Shown here: piece after piece, positions 6,902 to 15,525 of the stretch | How positions within the stretch are numbered: the first letter of the stretch is position 1 | How the letters are laid out: each line of letters opens with the position of its first letter | DNA from: Bacteroidota bacterium | GTDB taxonomy: Bacteria; Bacteroidota; Bacteroidia; Bacteroidales; Lentimicrobiaceae | Reading direction: 5' to 3' | Length of the DNA: 64,000 nucleotides | Assembly: GCA_009773455.1 (NCBI GenBank) | Contig: WSXU01000003.1 | Location: 62,001 to 126,000 of the forward strand | Translations under genes and position numbers: made by a program | Notes under the pieces: generated by a model | What the model was told of the DNA's origin: nothing | The model's input: the letters and a program-made list of their open reading frames with translations, nothing else | Database searches by the model: none

Positions 6902-9232
6902 TCAGAAACTCAGGCTCAGGCCGAAGCTGGGCATCAGGGGCAACTGGTATACCTTTTCCCCTGTGATCCGGTTCACATAGAAGATGTTCTCCCGGTTATA
7001 GATGTTTGTAACACTGAGGTTTATTTCAAGCATACCTTCTTCGCCAATCCTGAAGCGGCGCATCAGGCTGAGGTCAAGCCGGTGGTAATAGGGCAGTCTG
7101 GCTTTGTTGTAATCACCATAGAGAACGCCCAGTTGTCCGTTTGATGTAAGATAATTACTACCTGCGCCCAGTTCGAACAGGAGTTTTTCATATTCCCCGG
7201 CGGTTTGGGTGAACGGAAACCCTGAACCCAGATTCCAGCGGGCGTTAAATTCCCACATCAGTTCTTCGCCGAAACGGTAAGATCCCACAAGGTTCACATT
7301 ATGCCTGCGGTCGTAATGGGGAACATAGGATATGCTGTCGTCAGACCTGTTGACATAGGAAAGCGAATAAACTGCCCAGAAATAGATTTTCCGTTTTTCG
7401 TATTTGAAAGATATGTCAAACCCGTTGGCATTGCCATTTTCAATGATAAAGTCCTTTCTCAGGTAATCCGGTTTGTAGTTGGGATCGACCGGATTGTTGT
7501 ACGGAGTATCATCATTGTATACTTTATTGCGGTTAATGTTGGTCAGCTGGGAGAAATTTTTGTAATAAACTTCCATGTTCATCGTCAGCGAAGGCAATGG
7601 ATCGAGCTCAACACCGAAAATGATGTGTTCGGCTTTCTGAAGTTTGTGTTTTACATCCTTTCCGTTGAATTTTTCCTGAAGGTTATCGGGCCCCGAAAGG
7701 AAACCGTAGAAGAGGTTCACGACATCGCGGTCGGAATTGGCACTGATCAGGTTCTGTGAGTACAATCCGGCTGCCATTTTGAGCCTGATACGATCGGTCA
7801 GGTTGTATTTGATTGCGAGACGGGGTTCAGGCGAAAAGTTGGCCAGTGAAGCGTAATATTGTAAACGCAGTCCGGGCTCAAACAGGAGTTTGCCTTTGGT
7901 CATTTTATATTTGATGTATCCTGCAATCTCAGTAGTATTTTCAGTCTGGTTTATATTGCGGCCGACCGAATTGAAAAAGTCGAATTCGGTTTTGAAGCCG
8001 AGCATCTCGAGACCATATTTTATTTCATTCTTACCCAGAAAATAGGTAAAGCCGAGTCCCATATTAAAGCCGTTTATGCTGCTGGAGCGTGAAGGGAGGG
8101 AGCCCTCTTCCATATTGATCTTGTAAGTAGAATAGGCGAAATTGCCCTCGATCAGCACAGGGTTATTGCCCGGTATGACCAGGAAATTCAAACCGCCACC
8201 TGAAGATTTCCAGTTATAGCTTGCCAGGTTATCATAGTCAACTTTATCCCTGAAGTTAAAACCGTAGAAATTGATCTTTGATCCATTCTCTCCGTTGATG
8301 GATACTTTTCCGTACACATCCGTATAATTAAAGGGAAGTCCGGCTGTATCGATGTAATTGTATAAAAGTTTCGAAGATTCTTTCAGATAGGAGTTCTTTG
8401 CAGTAAGCAGGAAGGAAGTGCTGCCTCCGCCCGATTCGTTTTGCTTTTTAATGGGCCCTTCCACCATCAGTTTTGCACCAAAAGTGCTGGCCCCTGCTTT
8501 TCCTGCTATTCTCTTTTTGTTTCCGTCGCGGGTGGTCAGGTCCATTACAGATGAAATCCGGCCTCCATGCTGGGCGTTGAAACCACCTGTGTAGATGTCG
8601 GCATTGCGCAGGATATCGGTATCGAAAACTGAGAAAAGGCCGATGGAATGGAATGGGTTGTAGACTATCATCCCGTCAAGAATCACCTTGTTCTGTATGG
8701 GTGAGCCACCCCTGATGTAAAGCTGACCACCCTGGTCACCGGTGAAAATAACACCCGGAAGCACCTGGAGGTACTGGGCAAGGTCAGCCTGGCCTCCGAT
8801 GGTCGGGATACGGCTGATCTGTTTGGGCGTAAGCTTGATGACTGAAGTTCTTGTATCGCTTCGGGCTTCTTCACGTTCTGCGGTAATCTGAACTGCTTCA
8901 AGATTGAATGCTGCCTTGTTCAGGAAAAGCTTCCTCGTCAGGACAGTATTTCCACGGATACTGACTTTCTCGCGGAGGGTATCATAGCCAAGATAGGTTA
9001 CCATCAGGGTGTAGTCACCATCAGGAATTTTTGAGATGGTAAAATAACCGTTGACATCGGTGGCTGCTCCGTGGGAGGTCCTGAACAGGTATACATTGGT
9101 GAAAATTACCGGTTCTCCGGTCTCTTTCTCATACACAAATCCCCTGATTGTTCCGTTTTGTGCGAATGCAAACGATGATGAAAATATTATAATGATCAGG
9201 GTAACAATAGCCAGGGAGGTGATCCTTTTCAT
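6902..9232 (-). CDS. TonB-dependent outer-membrane receptor with carboxypeptidase-like N-terminal domain
   Basis: The 776-residue protein has a signal peptide ending near FAFAQ. A CarboxypepD_reg-like domain follows (about 26-115: GTIRGFVYEKETGEPV, YTLMVTYLGYDTLREKV), then the plug (YLQVLPGVIFTGDQGGQLYI, ending in RGG and DGMIVYNPFH) and a beta-barrel of about 550 residues ending in Phe (SFGLSLSF), as outer-membrane proteins do. It lacks the long N-terminus of SusC and no SusD gene is adjacent, so the substrate is unknown; siderophore, vitamin or oligosaccharide uptake are all possible. The gene stands alone. Confidence 0.9.
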   Translation of the reverse strand: MKRITSLAIVTLIIIIFSSSFAFAQNGTIRGFVYEKETGEPVIFTNVYLFRTSHGAATDVNGYFTISKIPDGDYTLMVTYLGYDTLREKVSIRGNTVLTRKLFLNKAAFNLEAVQITAEREEARSDTRTSVIKLTPKQISRIPTIGGQADLAQYLQVLPGVIFTGDQGGQLYIRGGSPIQNKVILDGMIVYNPFHSIGLFSVFDTDILRNADIYTGGFNAQHGGRISSVMDLTTRDGNKKRIAGKAGASTFGAKLMVEGPIKKQNESGGGSTSFLLTAKNSYLKESSKLLYNYIDTAGLPFNYTDVYGKVSINGENGSKINFYGFNFRDKVDYDNLASYNWKSSGGGLNFLVIPGNNPVLIEGNFAYSTYKINMEEGSLPSRSSSINGFNMGLGFTYFLGKNEIKYGLEMLGFKTEFDFFNSVGRNINQTENTTEIAGYIKYKMTKGKLLFEPGLRLQYYASLANFSPEPRLAIKYNLTDRIRLKMAAGLYSQNLISANSDRDVVNLFYGFLSGPDNLQEKFNGKDVKHKLQKAEHIIFGVELDPLPSLTMNMEVYYKNFSQLTNINRNKVYNDDTPYNNPVDPNYKPDYLRKDFIIENGNANGFDISFKYEKRKIYFWAVYSLSYVNRSDDSISYVPHYDRRHNVNLVGSYRFGEELMWEFNARWNLGSGFPFTQTAGEYEKLLFELGAGSNYLTSNGQLGVLYGDYNKARLPYYHRLDLSLMRRFRIGEEGMLEINLSVTNIYNRENIFYVNRITGEKVYQLPLMPSFGLSLSF

Positions 9233-9324
9233 AAAAAGTAGACTTGAGTAGTTCTGTTGGTATGCATCAGCAGAAATCTTTAACCTGAAAGTTTATTGCT
9301 GTAAACTGCATTTGAGTTGAATTG

Positions 9325-9332
9325 CAAAGTTA
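9325..9332 (-). promoter_or_regulatory. promoter -7 element for the TonB receptor gene
   Basis: The minus strand reads TAACTTTG, a perfect TAnnTTTG match, 92 nt before the ATG at 9232, implying a leader of roughly 85 nt. No good -33 box is visible. Confidence 0.4.
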
Positions 9333-9388
9333 TATAATTTATAAAGATGTATTCTTTAAATTTCCTTTGTAAAACCGTGAACTGGGAA

Positions 9389-9844
9389 TTATTTTATAAA
9401 CCTGCCGGCATCTTCCGATGACGGGAGTATACATTTTGTTGTTCTTCCGAAAATAGTGTAACGGTATCGGGCAACAAAACGATAAAGTGCTTCCCTTATG
9501 GATACAGGGACAAACTTCATTACCCTGGTCAGCAGCGCAAACTGTGGAATGGCCTGGCTTATCTCCAACACGGCCTCTGATCCTTTAAATGTGCCGGCCT
9601 GGCTGATGTATAACAGGCTTTGGGGTGTAATTTCTTGCGTCTCCCGGTTTTTGAACAATGATGAACCAAAGGTTGTAAAAATAAGTCTCTTTTCCCGGTC
9701 AGCCTTCAGAAGTAAGAGGATGAGCCGGTTGCATAATACACAGTCACCATCAGACACTACAAGTCCTTTTCCTTCAGGGATTTTTGTGATCAGCAATGCA
9801 AGCGTTTCTGAAGAAATAAGCTCCTCTTTTTTTATTTCGATCAT
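9389..9844 (-). CDS. DCC-family thiol-disulfide oxidoreductase-like protein
   Basis: This 151-residue protein has the family motif near residue 32, VVSDGDCVLCNRLI. The two cysteines spaced CxxC in DGDCVLC name the DCC family, which is thought to adopt a thioredoxin-like fold. The middle part (SSLFKNRETQEITPQSLLYI, GSEAVLEI) and the C-terminal RYRYTIFGRTTKCILP are also typical. No specific partner is known. I use the ATG at 9844 because the longer frame begins with an unsupported TTG at 9859. It is divergent from icd and there is no obvious operon partner. Confidence 0.82.
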   Translation of the reverse strand: MIEIKKEELISSETLALLITKIPEGKGLVVSDGDCVLCNRLILLLLKADREKRLIFTTFGSSLFKNRETQEITPQSLLYISQAGTFKGSEAVLEISQAIPQFALLTRVMKFVPVSIREALYRFVARYRYTIFGRTTKCILPSSEDAGRFIK

Positions 9845-9892
9845 AAGTTCATAAATCAAACATTACATCGACTTTGGTAAGCCTTATATGCA

Positions 9893-9915
9893 AACAATTT
9901 TCATTAAAAATTGTT
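9893..9915. promoter_or_regulatory. perfect 9-bp inverted repeat upstream of icd
   Basis: AACAATTTT, spacer CATTA, then AAAATTGTT form a perfect inverted repeat, 14 nt upstream of the icd -33 box. Its centre (9904) lies about 60 nt before the likely transcription start, the usual place for an activator dimer site such as those of CRP/FNR-family regulators. The regulator is unknown; an AT-rich hairpin without function is the alternative. Confidence 0.45.
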
Positions 9916-9928
9916 AGTAAACATCGGG

Positions 9929-9959
9929 TTTGGAGTTCAAAATCCTTTTTATATCTTTG
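9929..9959 (+). promoter_or_regulatory. promoter of icd (TTTG-N19-TATCTTTG)
   Basis: Both Bacteroidota promoter boxes are present: TTTG at 9929-9932, a 19-nt spacer, and TATCTTTG at 9952-9959, the best promoter match on the plus strand here. The icd ATG is 52 nt further on. Confidence 0.75.
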
Positions 9960-10011
9960 CTTTTCAGAGTGTATTCAAAAAATTACATAATTACTTAATT
10001 CAATACAAGGA

Positions 10012-11286
10012 ATGAGTGAACAAATCATATCTGTTACGGGTGGAAATCTGCATGTTCCCGATGAACCGGTAATCCCGTTTATCGAAGGGGATGGTACCGG
10101 GCCGGACATCTGGGCAGCATCGCAACGCGTGCTTGATGCCGCTGTTGAAAAGGCTTATCATGGAAAAAGGAAAATTGTCTGGAAAGAGGTGTTGGCCGGT
10201 GAGAAAGCTTTCAACAAAACCGGAAACTGGTTGCCCGATGAAACACTCGAAGCTTTCAAGCATTATAAGGTAGGGATTAAAGGTCCGCTGACAACCCCGG
10301 TGGGTGGTGGTATCAGGTCACTGAATGTTGCCCTGAGGCAACAGCTTGATCTGTATGTTTGCCTTCGCCCTGTCCGCTGGTTCACAGGTGTTCCCAGCCC
10401 TGTGAAGGATCCTTCGAAGGTCGATATGCATATTTTCAGGGAGAACACCGAGGATATTTATGCCGGAATTGAGTACATGAACGGGACACCCGAAGCCGAC
10501 AAGGTGAAGAAATTCCTGATTGAAGAGATGGGTGTAAAGAAAATACGTTTTCCTGAATCCAGTTCCATCGGAATCAAGCCGGTGTCGAAAGAAGGAACAG
10601 AGCGACTGGTGAGGGCTGCACTTAAATACACCCTGCAGCGTGGTTTGCCTTCGCTGACCATTGTGCACAAAGGCAATATTATGAAGTTCACCGAAGGTGC
10701 CTTTAAAACCTGGGGTTATGAACTTGCACGCCGTGAATTCGGAGATCAGACTTTTACCTGGGCCGAATATGATGAAATAGCCGCATCCGGAGGCAAGGAA
10801 GCAGCCGATGCTGCACAGCAGCATGCCATCAGTTCAGGAAAGATCCTGGTGAAGGATGTGATCGCTGATGCTTTCCTTCAGCAAATCCTGCTTCGACCTG
10901 CCGAATATTCGGTTATTGCTACACTTAACCTTAATGGTGATTATATTTCCGATGCCCTGGCCGCCATTGTCGGTGGGATTGGCATAGCTCCGGGCGCAAA
11001 TATCAACTATGTTACTGGTCATGCTATTTTTGAGGCAACCCATGGCACTGCTCCCAAATATGCCGGCCTGGATATGGTTAATCCGGGTTCGGTCATCCTT
11101 TCGGGTGCCATGATGCTTGAATACATGGGCTGGGATGAAGCGGCAGCGCTGATATATTCCGGTATTGAGAAAACCATTCTGGCCAAAAAAGTTACCTACG
11201 ACTTTCACCGGCTGATGGAAAATGCCACCAAACTGAAAACATCTGAATTCGGGACAGAAGTGGTCAATACAATCCGGAATAACTGA
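10012..11286 (+). CDS. icd: NADP-dependent isocitrate dehydrogenase
   Basis: Icd oxidatively decarboxylates isocitrate to 2-oxoglutarate in the TCA cycle, producing NADPH. The 424-residue protein is of the E. coli-like homodimeric type: [14 protein letters not shown]-like start ([16 protein letters not shown]), substrate loop region [16 protein letters not shown] holding the phosphorylatable Ser, [24 protein letters not shown], then [18 protein letters not shown] and HGTAPKYAG for the cofactor. The citrate synthase gene follows after 39 nt on the same strand and the two likely share the promoter at 9929. Aconitase is not in the window. Confidence 0.96.
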   Translation: MSEQIISVTGGNLHVPDEPVIPFIEGDGTGPDIWAASQRVLDAAVEKAYHGKRKIVWKEVLAGEKAFNKTGNWLPDETLEAFKHYKVGIKGPLTTPVGGGIRSLNVALRQQLDLYVCLRPVRWFTGVPSPVKDPSKVDMHIFRENTEDIYAGIEYMNGTPEADKVKKFLIEEMGVKKIRFPESSSIGIKPVSKEGTERLVRAALKYTLQRGLPSLTIVHKGNIMKFTEGAFKTWGYELARREFGDQTFTWAEYDEIAASGGKEAADAAQQHAISSGKILVKDVIADAFLQQILLRPAEYSVIATLNLNGDYISDALAAIVGGIGIAPGANINYVTGHAIFEATHGTAPKYAGLDMVNPGSVILSGAMMLEYMGWDEAAALIYSGIEKTILAKKVTYDFHRLMENATKLKTSEFGTEVVNTIRNN

Positions 11287-11325
11287 AAATGAACTACAAA
11301 TTGTAACCTTTTAGATTTAAAACCA

Positions 11326-12654
11326 ATGGCAAAAAGACTTAAGGACATTCTGCACGAAAAAATACTTGACTGGAGACCCCGTACCGAAAGGTTATTAAAG
11401 GAATACGGTGATGTTGTAGTCGATAAAATTACCATCGGCCAGATCATCGGAGGAATGCGAGGCATTAAATCGATGGTTTCGGATATTTCATACCTTGATC
11501 CCATGGAAGGTATCCGTTACCGCGGATATACACTTCCTGAGGTATTTGAAAAGCTTCCCCAAGCGCCACATTCCGATATGCCGTTGGTTGAAGGTCTTTA
11601 CTTTCTGCTCCTCACAGGCGATATACCTACCGAAGAGCAGGCTGCTGCTACTGCTGATGAATTTAATCAGCGCCGGATTCTTCCAAGGTACATTTATGAA
11701 GTAATTGACGGAATGCCATGCTGCAGTCACCCGATGACGATATTTTCGACCGCCATCCTGACCATGCACCGCGAATCCTTCTTTACCAAGAAATACCATG
11801 CCGGTGGGCTGCATAAACTTGATTACTGGGATCCCACCTTTGAGGATTCATTGAATATGCTGGCCAAGTTGCCTGAAATTGCGACCTACATCTATGCTAA
11901 GCTTTACCGTGACGGGAAAAGGATACAATCGAATCCGAACCTTGATTTTGGTGGGAATTTTGCTCATATGATGGGCATCGGAAAACCTTACGACGATGTT
12001 TCCAGGATGCACTTTATTGTTCATGCCGACCATGAAGCAGGAAATGTGAGTGCGCATGCAGGCCATCTTGTTGCAAGTTCATTGTCAGATGTTTATCTTT
12101 CCATTTCAGCGATGGTCAATGGTTTGGCCGGTCCGCTTCACGGACTTGCCAACCAGGAAGTGCTCCGCTGGCTGCACGACCTGATGGAAAAGATGGATGG
12201 TGATGTTCCCAGCGAAGCTGATCTGAAGGAATTTGTATGGAATACCCTGAAATCAGGACAGGTGATACCGGGATTCGGACATGCCGTACTGCGCAAAACA
12301 GACCCCCGTTATATGCTGCAGCGTGAATTCAGTCTGAAGAACCTCTCAGAAGATCCTTTGTTTAAAGTAGTTGATATGCTTTACAGGATTGTTCCGCCGA
12401 TCCTTCTCGAACAGGGTAAAGCCAAGAACCCGTGGCCAAACGTTGATGCCCAGTCGGGTGTTATCCAGTGGCATTACGGTGTTAAGGAATATGATTTCTA
12501 TACAGTGTTGTTTGGTATCGGAAGGGCCATCGGGATCTGTGCCAATATAATATGGGACAGGGCTTTGGGTTACCCCCTCGAACGGCCTAAATCACTCACC
12601 ACTGCCATTCTTGAAGATATTGCTGCCGGTAAGGAAGTGATTATCGAGGATTAA
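11326..12654 (+). CDS. gltA: citrate synthase
   Basis: This enzyme condenses acetyl-CoA with oxaloacetate to citrate. The 442-residue sequence resembles the mitochondrial-type branch rather than the shorter hexameric bacterial type: it keeps GMRGIKSMVSDISYLDP and GIRYRGYTLPEV near the N-terminus. The catalytic triad is visible as His in GPLHGLANQEVLRW (about 273), His in GFGHAVLRKTDPRY (about 318) and Asp in KEYDFYTVLFGIGRA (about 389). It is the second gene after icd and ends at a T-run hairpin, so this is a two-gene unit. The symbol gltA is by function; mitochondrial-type enzymes are sometimes named differently. Confidence 0.95.
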   Translation: MAKRLKDILHEKILDWRPRTERLLKEYGDVVVDKITIGQIIGGMRGIKSMVSDISYLDPMEGIRYRGYTLPEVFEKLPQAPHSDMPLVEGLYFLLLTGDIPTEEQAAATADEFNQRRILPRYIYEVIDGMPCCSHPMTIFSTAILTMHRESFFTKKYHAGGLHKLDYWDPTFEDSLNMLAKLPEIATYIYAKLYRDGKRIQSNPNLDFGGNFAHMMGIGKPYDDVSRMHFIVHADHEAGNVSAHAGHLVASSLSDVYLSISAMVNGLAGPLHGLANQEVLRWLHDLMEKMDGDVPSEADLKEFVWNTLKSGQVIPGFGHAVLRKTDPRYMLQREFSLKNLSEDPLFKVVDMLYRIVPPILLEQGKAKNPWPNVDAQSGVIQWHYGVKEYDFYTVLFGIGRAIGICANIIWDRALGYPLERPKSLTTAILEDIAAGKEVIIED

Positions 12655-12672
12655 AAAAAGTGAAAATCAATT

Positions 12673-12698
12673 AAAAGGGCAGCGATGCCCTTTTTTTT
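12673..12698 (+). terminator. intrinsic terminator after citrate synthase
   Basis: AAAAGGGC (12673-12680), a 6-nt loop and GCCCTTTT (from 12687) with an 8-T run make a compact rho-independent terminator 19 nt past the citrate synthase stop. An ATG inside the loop (12685) is in frame with yjbQ but is not a credible start. Confidence 0.85.
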
Positions 12699-12711
12699 AT
12701 ATCCTTTAATT

Positions 12712-13122
12712 ATGATAAAGCAAAAAGAAATCATCCTTCCGTCATTCAGCAGGGGATTTCACCTGATCACCCGGGAAATCTTACAGCAATTGGGTGACTT
12801 GCCTGAATCAGGATTGCTGCACCTTTTTATTAAACACACCTCAGCCGGAATCTGTATCAATGAAAATGCCGACCCGACGGTTCTCGCCGATTTTGAGACT
12901 GTTTTTAACCGGCTTGTGCCGGAGAACCAGGCTTATTACAGGCATACCATGGAAGGCAGTGATGACATGCCTGCGCACATCAAATCGGTATTAACCGGAA
13001 CTGAACTGACAATTCCTGTCAGTAAAGGCAGGCTTAATCTCGGCACCTGGCAGGGAATCTACCTGTGCGAATTCCGCAACCGGGGAGGCAACCGAATGTT
13101 GGTAGCGACTATTATCAGTTGA
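12712..13122 (+). CDS. YjbQ family protein (UPF0047)
   Basis: This 136-residue protein belongs to the YjbQ/UPF0047 family, some members of which have weak thiamin-phosphate synthase activity; the true role is unsettled. Family marks are LLHLFIKHTSAGICINENAD, where HTSA is diagnostic, YRHTMEGSDDMPAHIKSVLTG, and LGTWQGIYLCEFR near the end. The start at 12712 gives MIKQKEI; a longer frame starts within the preceding terminator and is rejected. No transcript partner is obvious. Confidence 0.88.
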   Translation: MIKQKEIILPSFSRGFHLITREILQQLGDLPESGLLHLFIKHTSAGICINENADPTVLADFETVFNRLVPENQAYYRHTMEGSDDMPAHIKSVLTGTELTIPVSKGRLNLGTWQGIYLCEFRNRGGNRMLVATIIS

Positions 13123-13143
13123 GTCTAGAGGGATACTCAATTT

Positions 13144-13185
13144 GCGGTTGGCAGTAAGCAGTTCGCAGTTAGCAGTAAGCAACAG
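13144..13185. repeat. heptamer array A (unit GCAGTAA/GCAGTTC)
   Basis: Six consecutive 7-nt units: GCGGTTG, GCAGTAA, GCAGTTC, GCAGTTA, GCAGTAA, GCAACAG. The period is exactly 7 with units drifting in the last three bases. It starts 22 nt after the yjbQ stop. No open frame or RNA signal explains it. Confidence 0.85.
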
Positions 13186-13281
13186 TCTGTGGTTAGTGAG
13201 CAGAAAGCGGATCGGTGTTGCCGGGTGGTTCAGGTTGAAACCTCCACGTAAAGTTGATGGAAACGTATTTTGTACTATAAA

Positions 13282-13369
13282 CGAAAACCGTGAACCTTGA
13301 ACCCGCTTCGGTGCGTTGGCAATAAATCGTAAACCGTCAACCGTAAATCGTAAATCATAAACCGTAAAC
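13282..13369. repeat. heptamer array B (unit CGTAAAC/CGTAAAT)
   Basis: Units CGAAAAC, CGTGAAC, CTTGAAC run from 13282 to 13302. After an 18-nt interruption come AATAAAT, CGTAAAC, CGTCAAC, CGTAAAT, CGTAAAT, CATAAAC, CGTAAAC at 13321-13369. The period is again exactly 7, but the unit differs from array A 100 nt away. Together A and B fill most of the gap between yjbQ and the convergent epimerase gene. Confidence 0.85.
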
Positions 13370-13410
13370 AGAAGATGTTTTCCTCAACCACCTGAATCCG
13401 GGCGCACGGT

Positions 13411-14400
13411 TTATTTCCTGGTCAGGTAATCGTAATACCATTGAATCGCCTGTTCCAGACCGGATTGGAGGCTGTATTCAGGATGGTAGCCAAGCAACCT
13501 GGATGCTTTGTCAACAGAAGCGAGCGAATGAAGCACATCACCTTTGCGGGCAGGACCGTAAACGGGTTTTATACTAGCTATTTTCGGGTCGAAGCGGGAC
13601 AGGAATCCTGTCAGGTAATTGTATAATTCGTTGAGACTGGCATTTGCACCATAAGCTACATTGTACACAGTATTCAGGGCATCGGGATTATTGGTAAGCA
13701 GGGCCAGCTGATTAACCTGGACTACATTGTCGATGTAAGTGAAATCGCGCGAATGGCTGCCATCCCCGTTGATCACCGGAGGGATGCCCTCAATCAGCGA
13801 CTTGATGAATTTGGGTATAACAGCGGCATAGGCTCCGTCAGGATCCTGCCGCTTTCCGAATACGTTAAAATATCGCAGGCCGATGATCTCCATGCCATAC
13901 AATTCAGCAAAAACACCGGCATAGAGTTCATTTACGTATTTGGTTACAGCATAAGGCGAGAGCGGACGCCCGATGTTTTCTTCGACTTTTGGCAGGGCGG
14001 GATGGTCGCCATAAGTTGAGGAACTTGCTGCATAGACGAATCTTTTAATACCTGCATCCCGGGCAGCAACGAGCATATTAACAAACCCTCCGATATTCAC
14101 GTCGTTGGTGGTGATCGGGTCGTTAATAGATCTTGGTACCGATCCCAGTGCGGCCTGATGAAGCACAAATTCAACCCCGGTCAGGGCTTTGCGGCAATCA
14201 TCCGGATTACGTATATCTCCTTCAATCAGGGTAAAAGCGGGATTGCTGAGAAATGGCTCAATATTTTCCCTTTTGCCGGTAGAGAAATTATCCAGGCAGA
14301 CAACAGTATTGTCCTGTTTCAGCAAAGTTTCAATGAGGTTTGAGCCTATGAAGCCGGCCCCGCCGGTTACCAGGATCCTTGAAGAATACAGTTTCAGCAT
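13411..14400 (-). CDS. UDP-N-acetylglucosamine 4-epimerase-like NAD-dependent SDR
   Basis: This 329-residue extended-SDR protein has the NAD-binding [10 protein letters not shown] near residue 12, [11 protein letters not shown], the run [15 protein letters not shown] that marks WbpP/TviC-type epimerases, the catalytic SSSTYGD and YAVTKYVNE (YxxxK), and [14 protein letters not shown]. Such enzymes interconvert UDP-GlcNAc(A) and UDP-GalNAc(A) for surface polysaccharides. The start at 14400 gives [10 protein letters not shown]; the longer frame begins at a TTG overlapping the stop of the upstream gene. It follows the DUF4340 gene by 20 nt on the same strand, so it may be read through from gldFG. 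Confidence 0.88.
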   Translation of the reverse strand: MLKLYSSRILVTGGAGFIGSNLIETLLKQDNTVVCLDNFSTGKRENIEPFLSNPAFTLIEGDIRNPDDCRKALTGVEFVLHQAALGSVPRSINDPITTNDVNIGGFVNMLVAARDAGIKRFVYAASSSTYGDHPALPKVEENIGRPLSPYAVTKYVNELYAGVFAELYGMEIIGLRYFNVFGKRQDPDGAYAAVIPKFIKSLIEGIPPVINGDGSHSRDFTYIDNVVQVNQLALLTNNPDALNTVYNVAYGANASLNELYNYLTGFLSRFDPKIASIKPVYGPARKGDVLHSLASVDKASRLLGYHPEYSLQSGLEQAIQWYYDYLTRK

Positions 14401-14420
14401 ATTGTCAGATTTGGTCAGTT

Positions 14421-15494
14421 TCAATTCACCGGGGCAGCACCGGATGGCCTTGTGAGGAAAGATAAAGGTATAAGTATTTTGTCAAAAACAAAAAACTGCA
14501 CCATCACAAAATCCTGATCATTATTTACGAGTGCATACATCCTGTCCCTGTCATGGATAATGGTCGAACCATCAAATACATCAATCTCGGGGACGGGTAG
14601 TTTCCTGCCAAAGGTTTTTGCTGTCTGTTTACTGCCATCTTTCAGTTCTATGGTGATCCTGTGCAGCGGCAATGAATGCATGATCGAGTCCTTTCGGGTT
14701 GGCTCCATGTCGTTTAACAAAGCTTCGTACCTGATGTTTCTGTAGGCGTTTACCAACGACATCAGCTGAAGGGTATCGAAGTCCGTTATCAGTTGATTGT
14801 CGGAAAGCCGGTATAGGCTCAGACTCTGATTGTTGTTGTTAACTATGCGGTATGATTCTTCGGGTTTCTCAACGTATTCAAGACGGATCTCTTTGATCTC
14901 CGGGAGTTTCTTGTTGAAGACAGTATGTACACGCCAGTCGGATTCGAGCGGTGAGAAACGGGTGGCCACATATCCGCGCAGCCCGGGCATATAAATGATA
15001 ACCGGGGTATCGGCCCCATCCATGAGTGCAAAGGTTCCTGAATTATCCATGGTGGCATCACCGATATAATAGGTTTTCGCAAGCTTTTCGTATGGAAACA
15101 GTTTGATACTTCCGATCTTTAGCCGATATGAATGCTGGTAAATCTCAACTTTAACCGATTTGGCTGAAAGTAGTTTCAGAATGTTATCATGGGCTGACCG
15201 TGCAACCGGTTCCCTGACTTCGATGCCGGCAATCGTCTGAAGGAAAATGCTCATATTCTCAACATGGGCATCATACTTTCCGTTCAGACTCCATGACCCA
15301 TCCGGCCTGCGCTCAAGCAATACTTTATTGTCTGACTTATCGGCCATGAAAATTCTCGTTACTGCAGCAGTATCCTGAACTGCAAACTCGCTGATCTTAC
15401 TGCTGAGTGTTGACTTTGACCTGTTGATAACCAGCAGAGCTGAAGCAATAGCCAATAATAGTGTGATGATTAGTATAATCCTGTTTTTTCGCAT
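14421..15494 (-). CDS. DUF4340 domain protein
   Basis: This 357-residue protein has one N-terminal membrane anchor (about 5-23, [18 protein letters not shown]) and a large extracytoplasmic part rich in beta-type repeats ([26 protein letters not shown]). This arrangement is the DUF4340 family, which commonly sits beside GldG-like ABC components. It lies 31 nt downstream of gldG and is probably made with it. The biochemical role is unknown; an accessory subunit of the GldFG transporter is an inference from gene order only. Confidence 0.8.
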   Translation of the reverse strand: MRKNRIILIITLLLAIASALLVINRSKSTLSSKISEFAVQDTAAVTRIFMADKSDNKVLLERRPDGSWSLNGKYDAHVENMSIFLQTIAGIEVREPVARSAHDNILKLLSAKSVKVEIYQHSYRLKIGSIKLFPYEKLAKTYYIGDATMDNSGTFALMDGADTPVIIYMPGLRGYVATRFSPLESDWRVHTVFNKKLPEIKEIRLEYVEKPEESYRIVNNNNQSLSLYRLSDNQLITDFDTLQLMSLVNAYRNIRYEALLNDMEPTRKDSIMHSLPLHRITIELKDGSKQTAKTFGRKLPVPEIDVFDGSTIIHDRDRMYALVNNDQDFVMVQFFVFDKILIPLSFLTRPSGAAPVN

Positions 15495-15525
15495 TCTTCT
15501 GCAATCGTTAGAATTTTTATTTCAA

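Noticed and set aside
12685-12711. ATG inside the citrate synthase terminator as yjbQ start
   Set aside because: It lies in the terminator loop, and the family's N-terminus fits the ATG at 12712.
13144-13369. CRISPR array
   Set aside because: Units are 7 nt and contiguous, with no spacers and no cas genes; it is a short tandem repeat.
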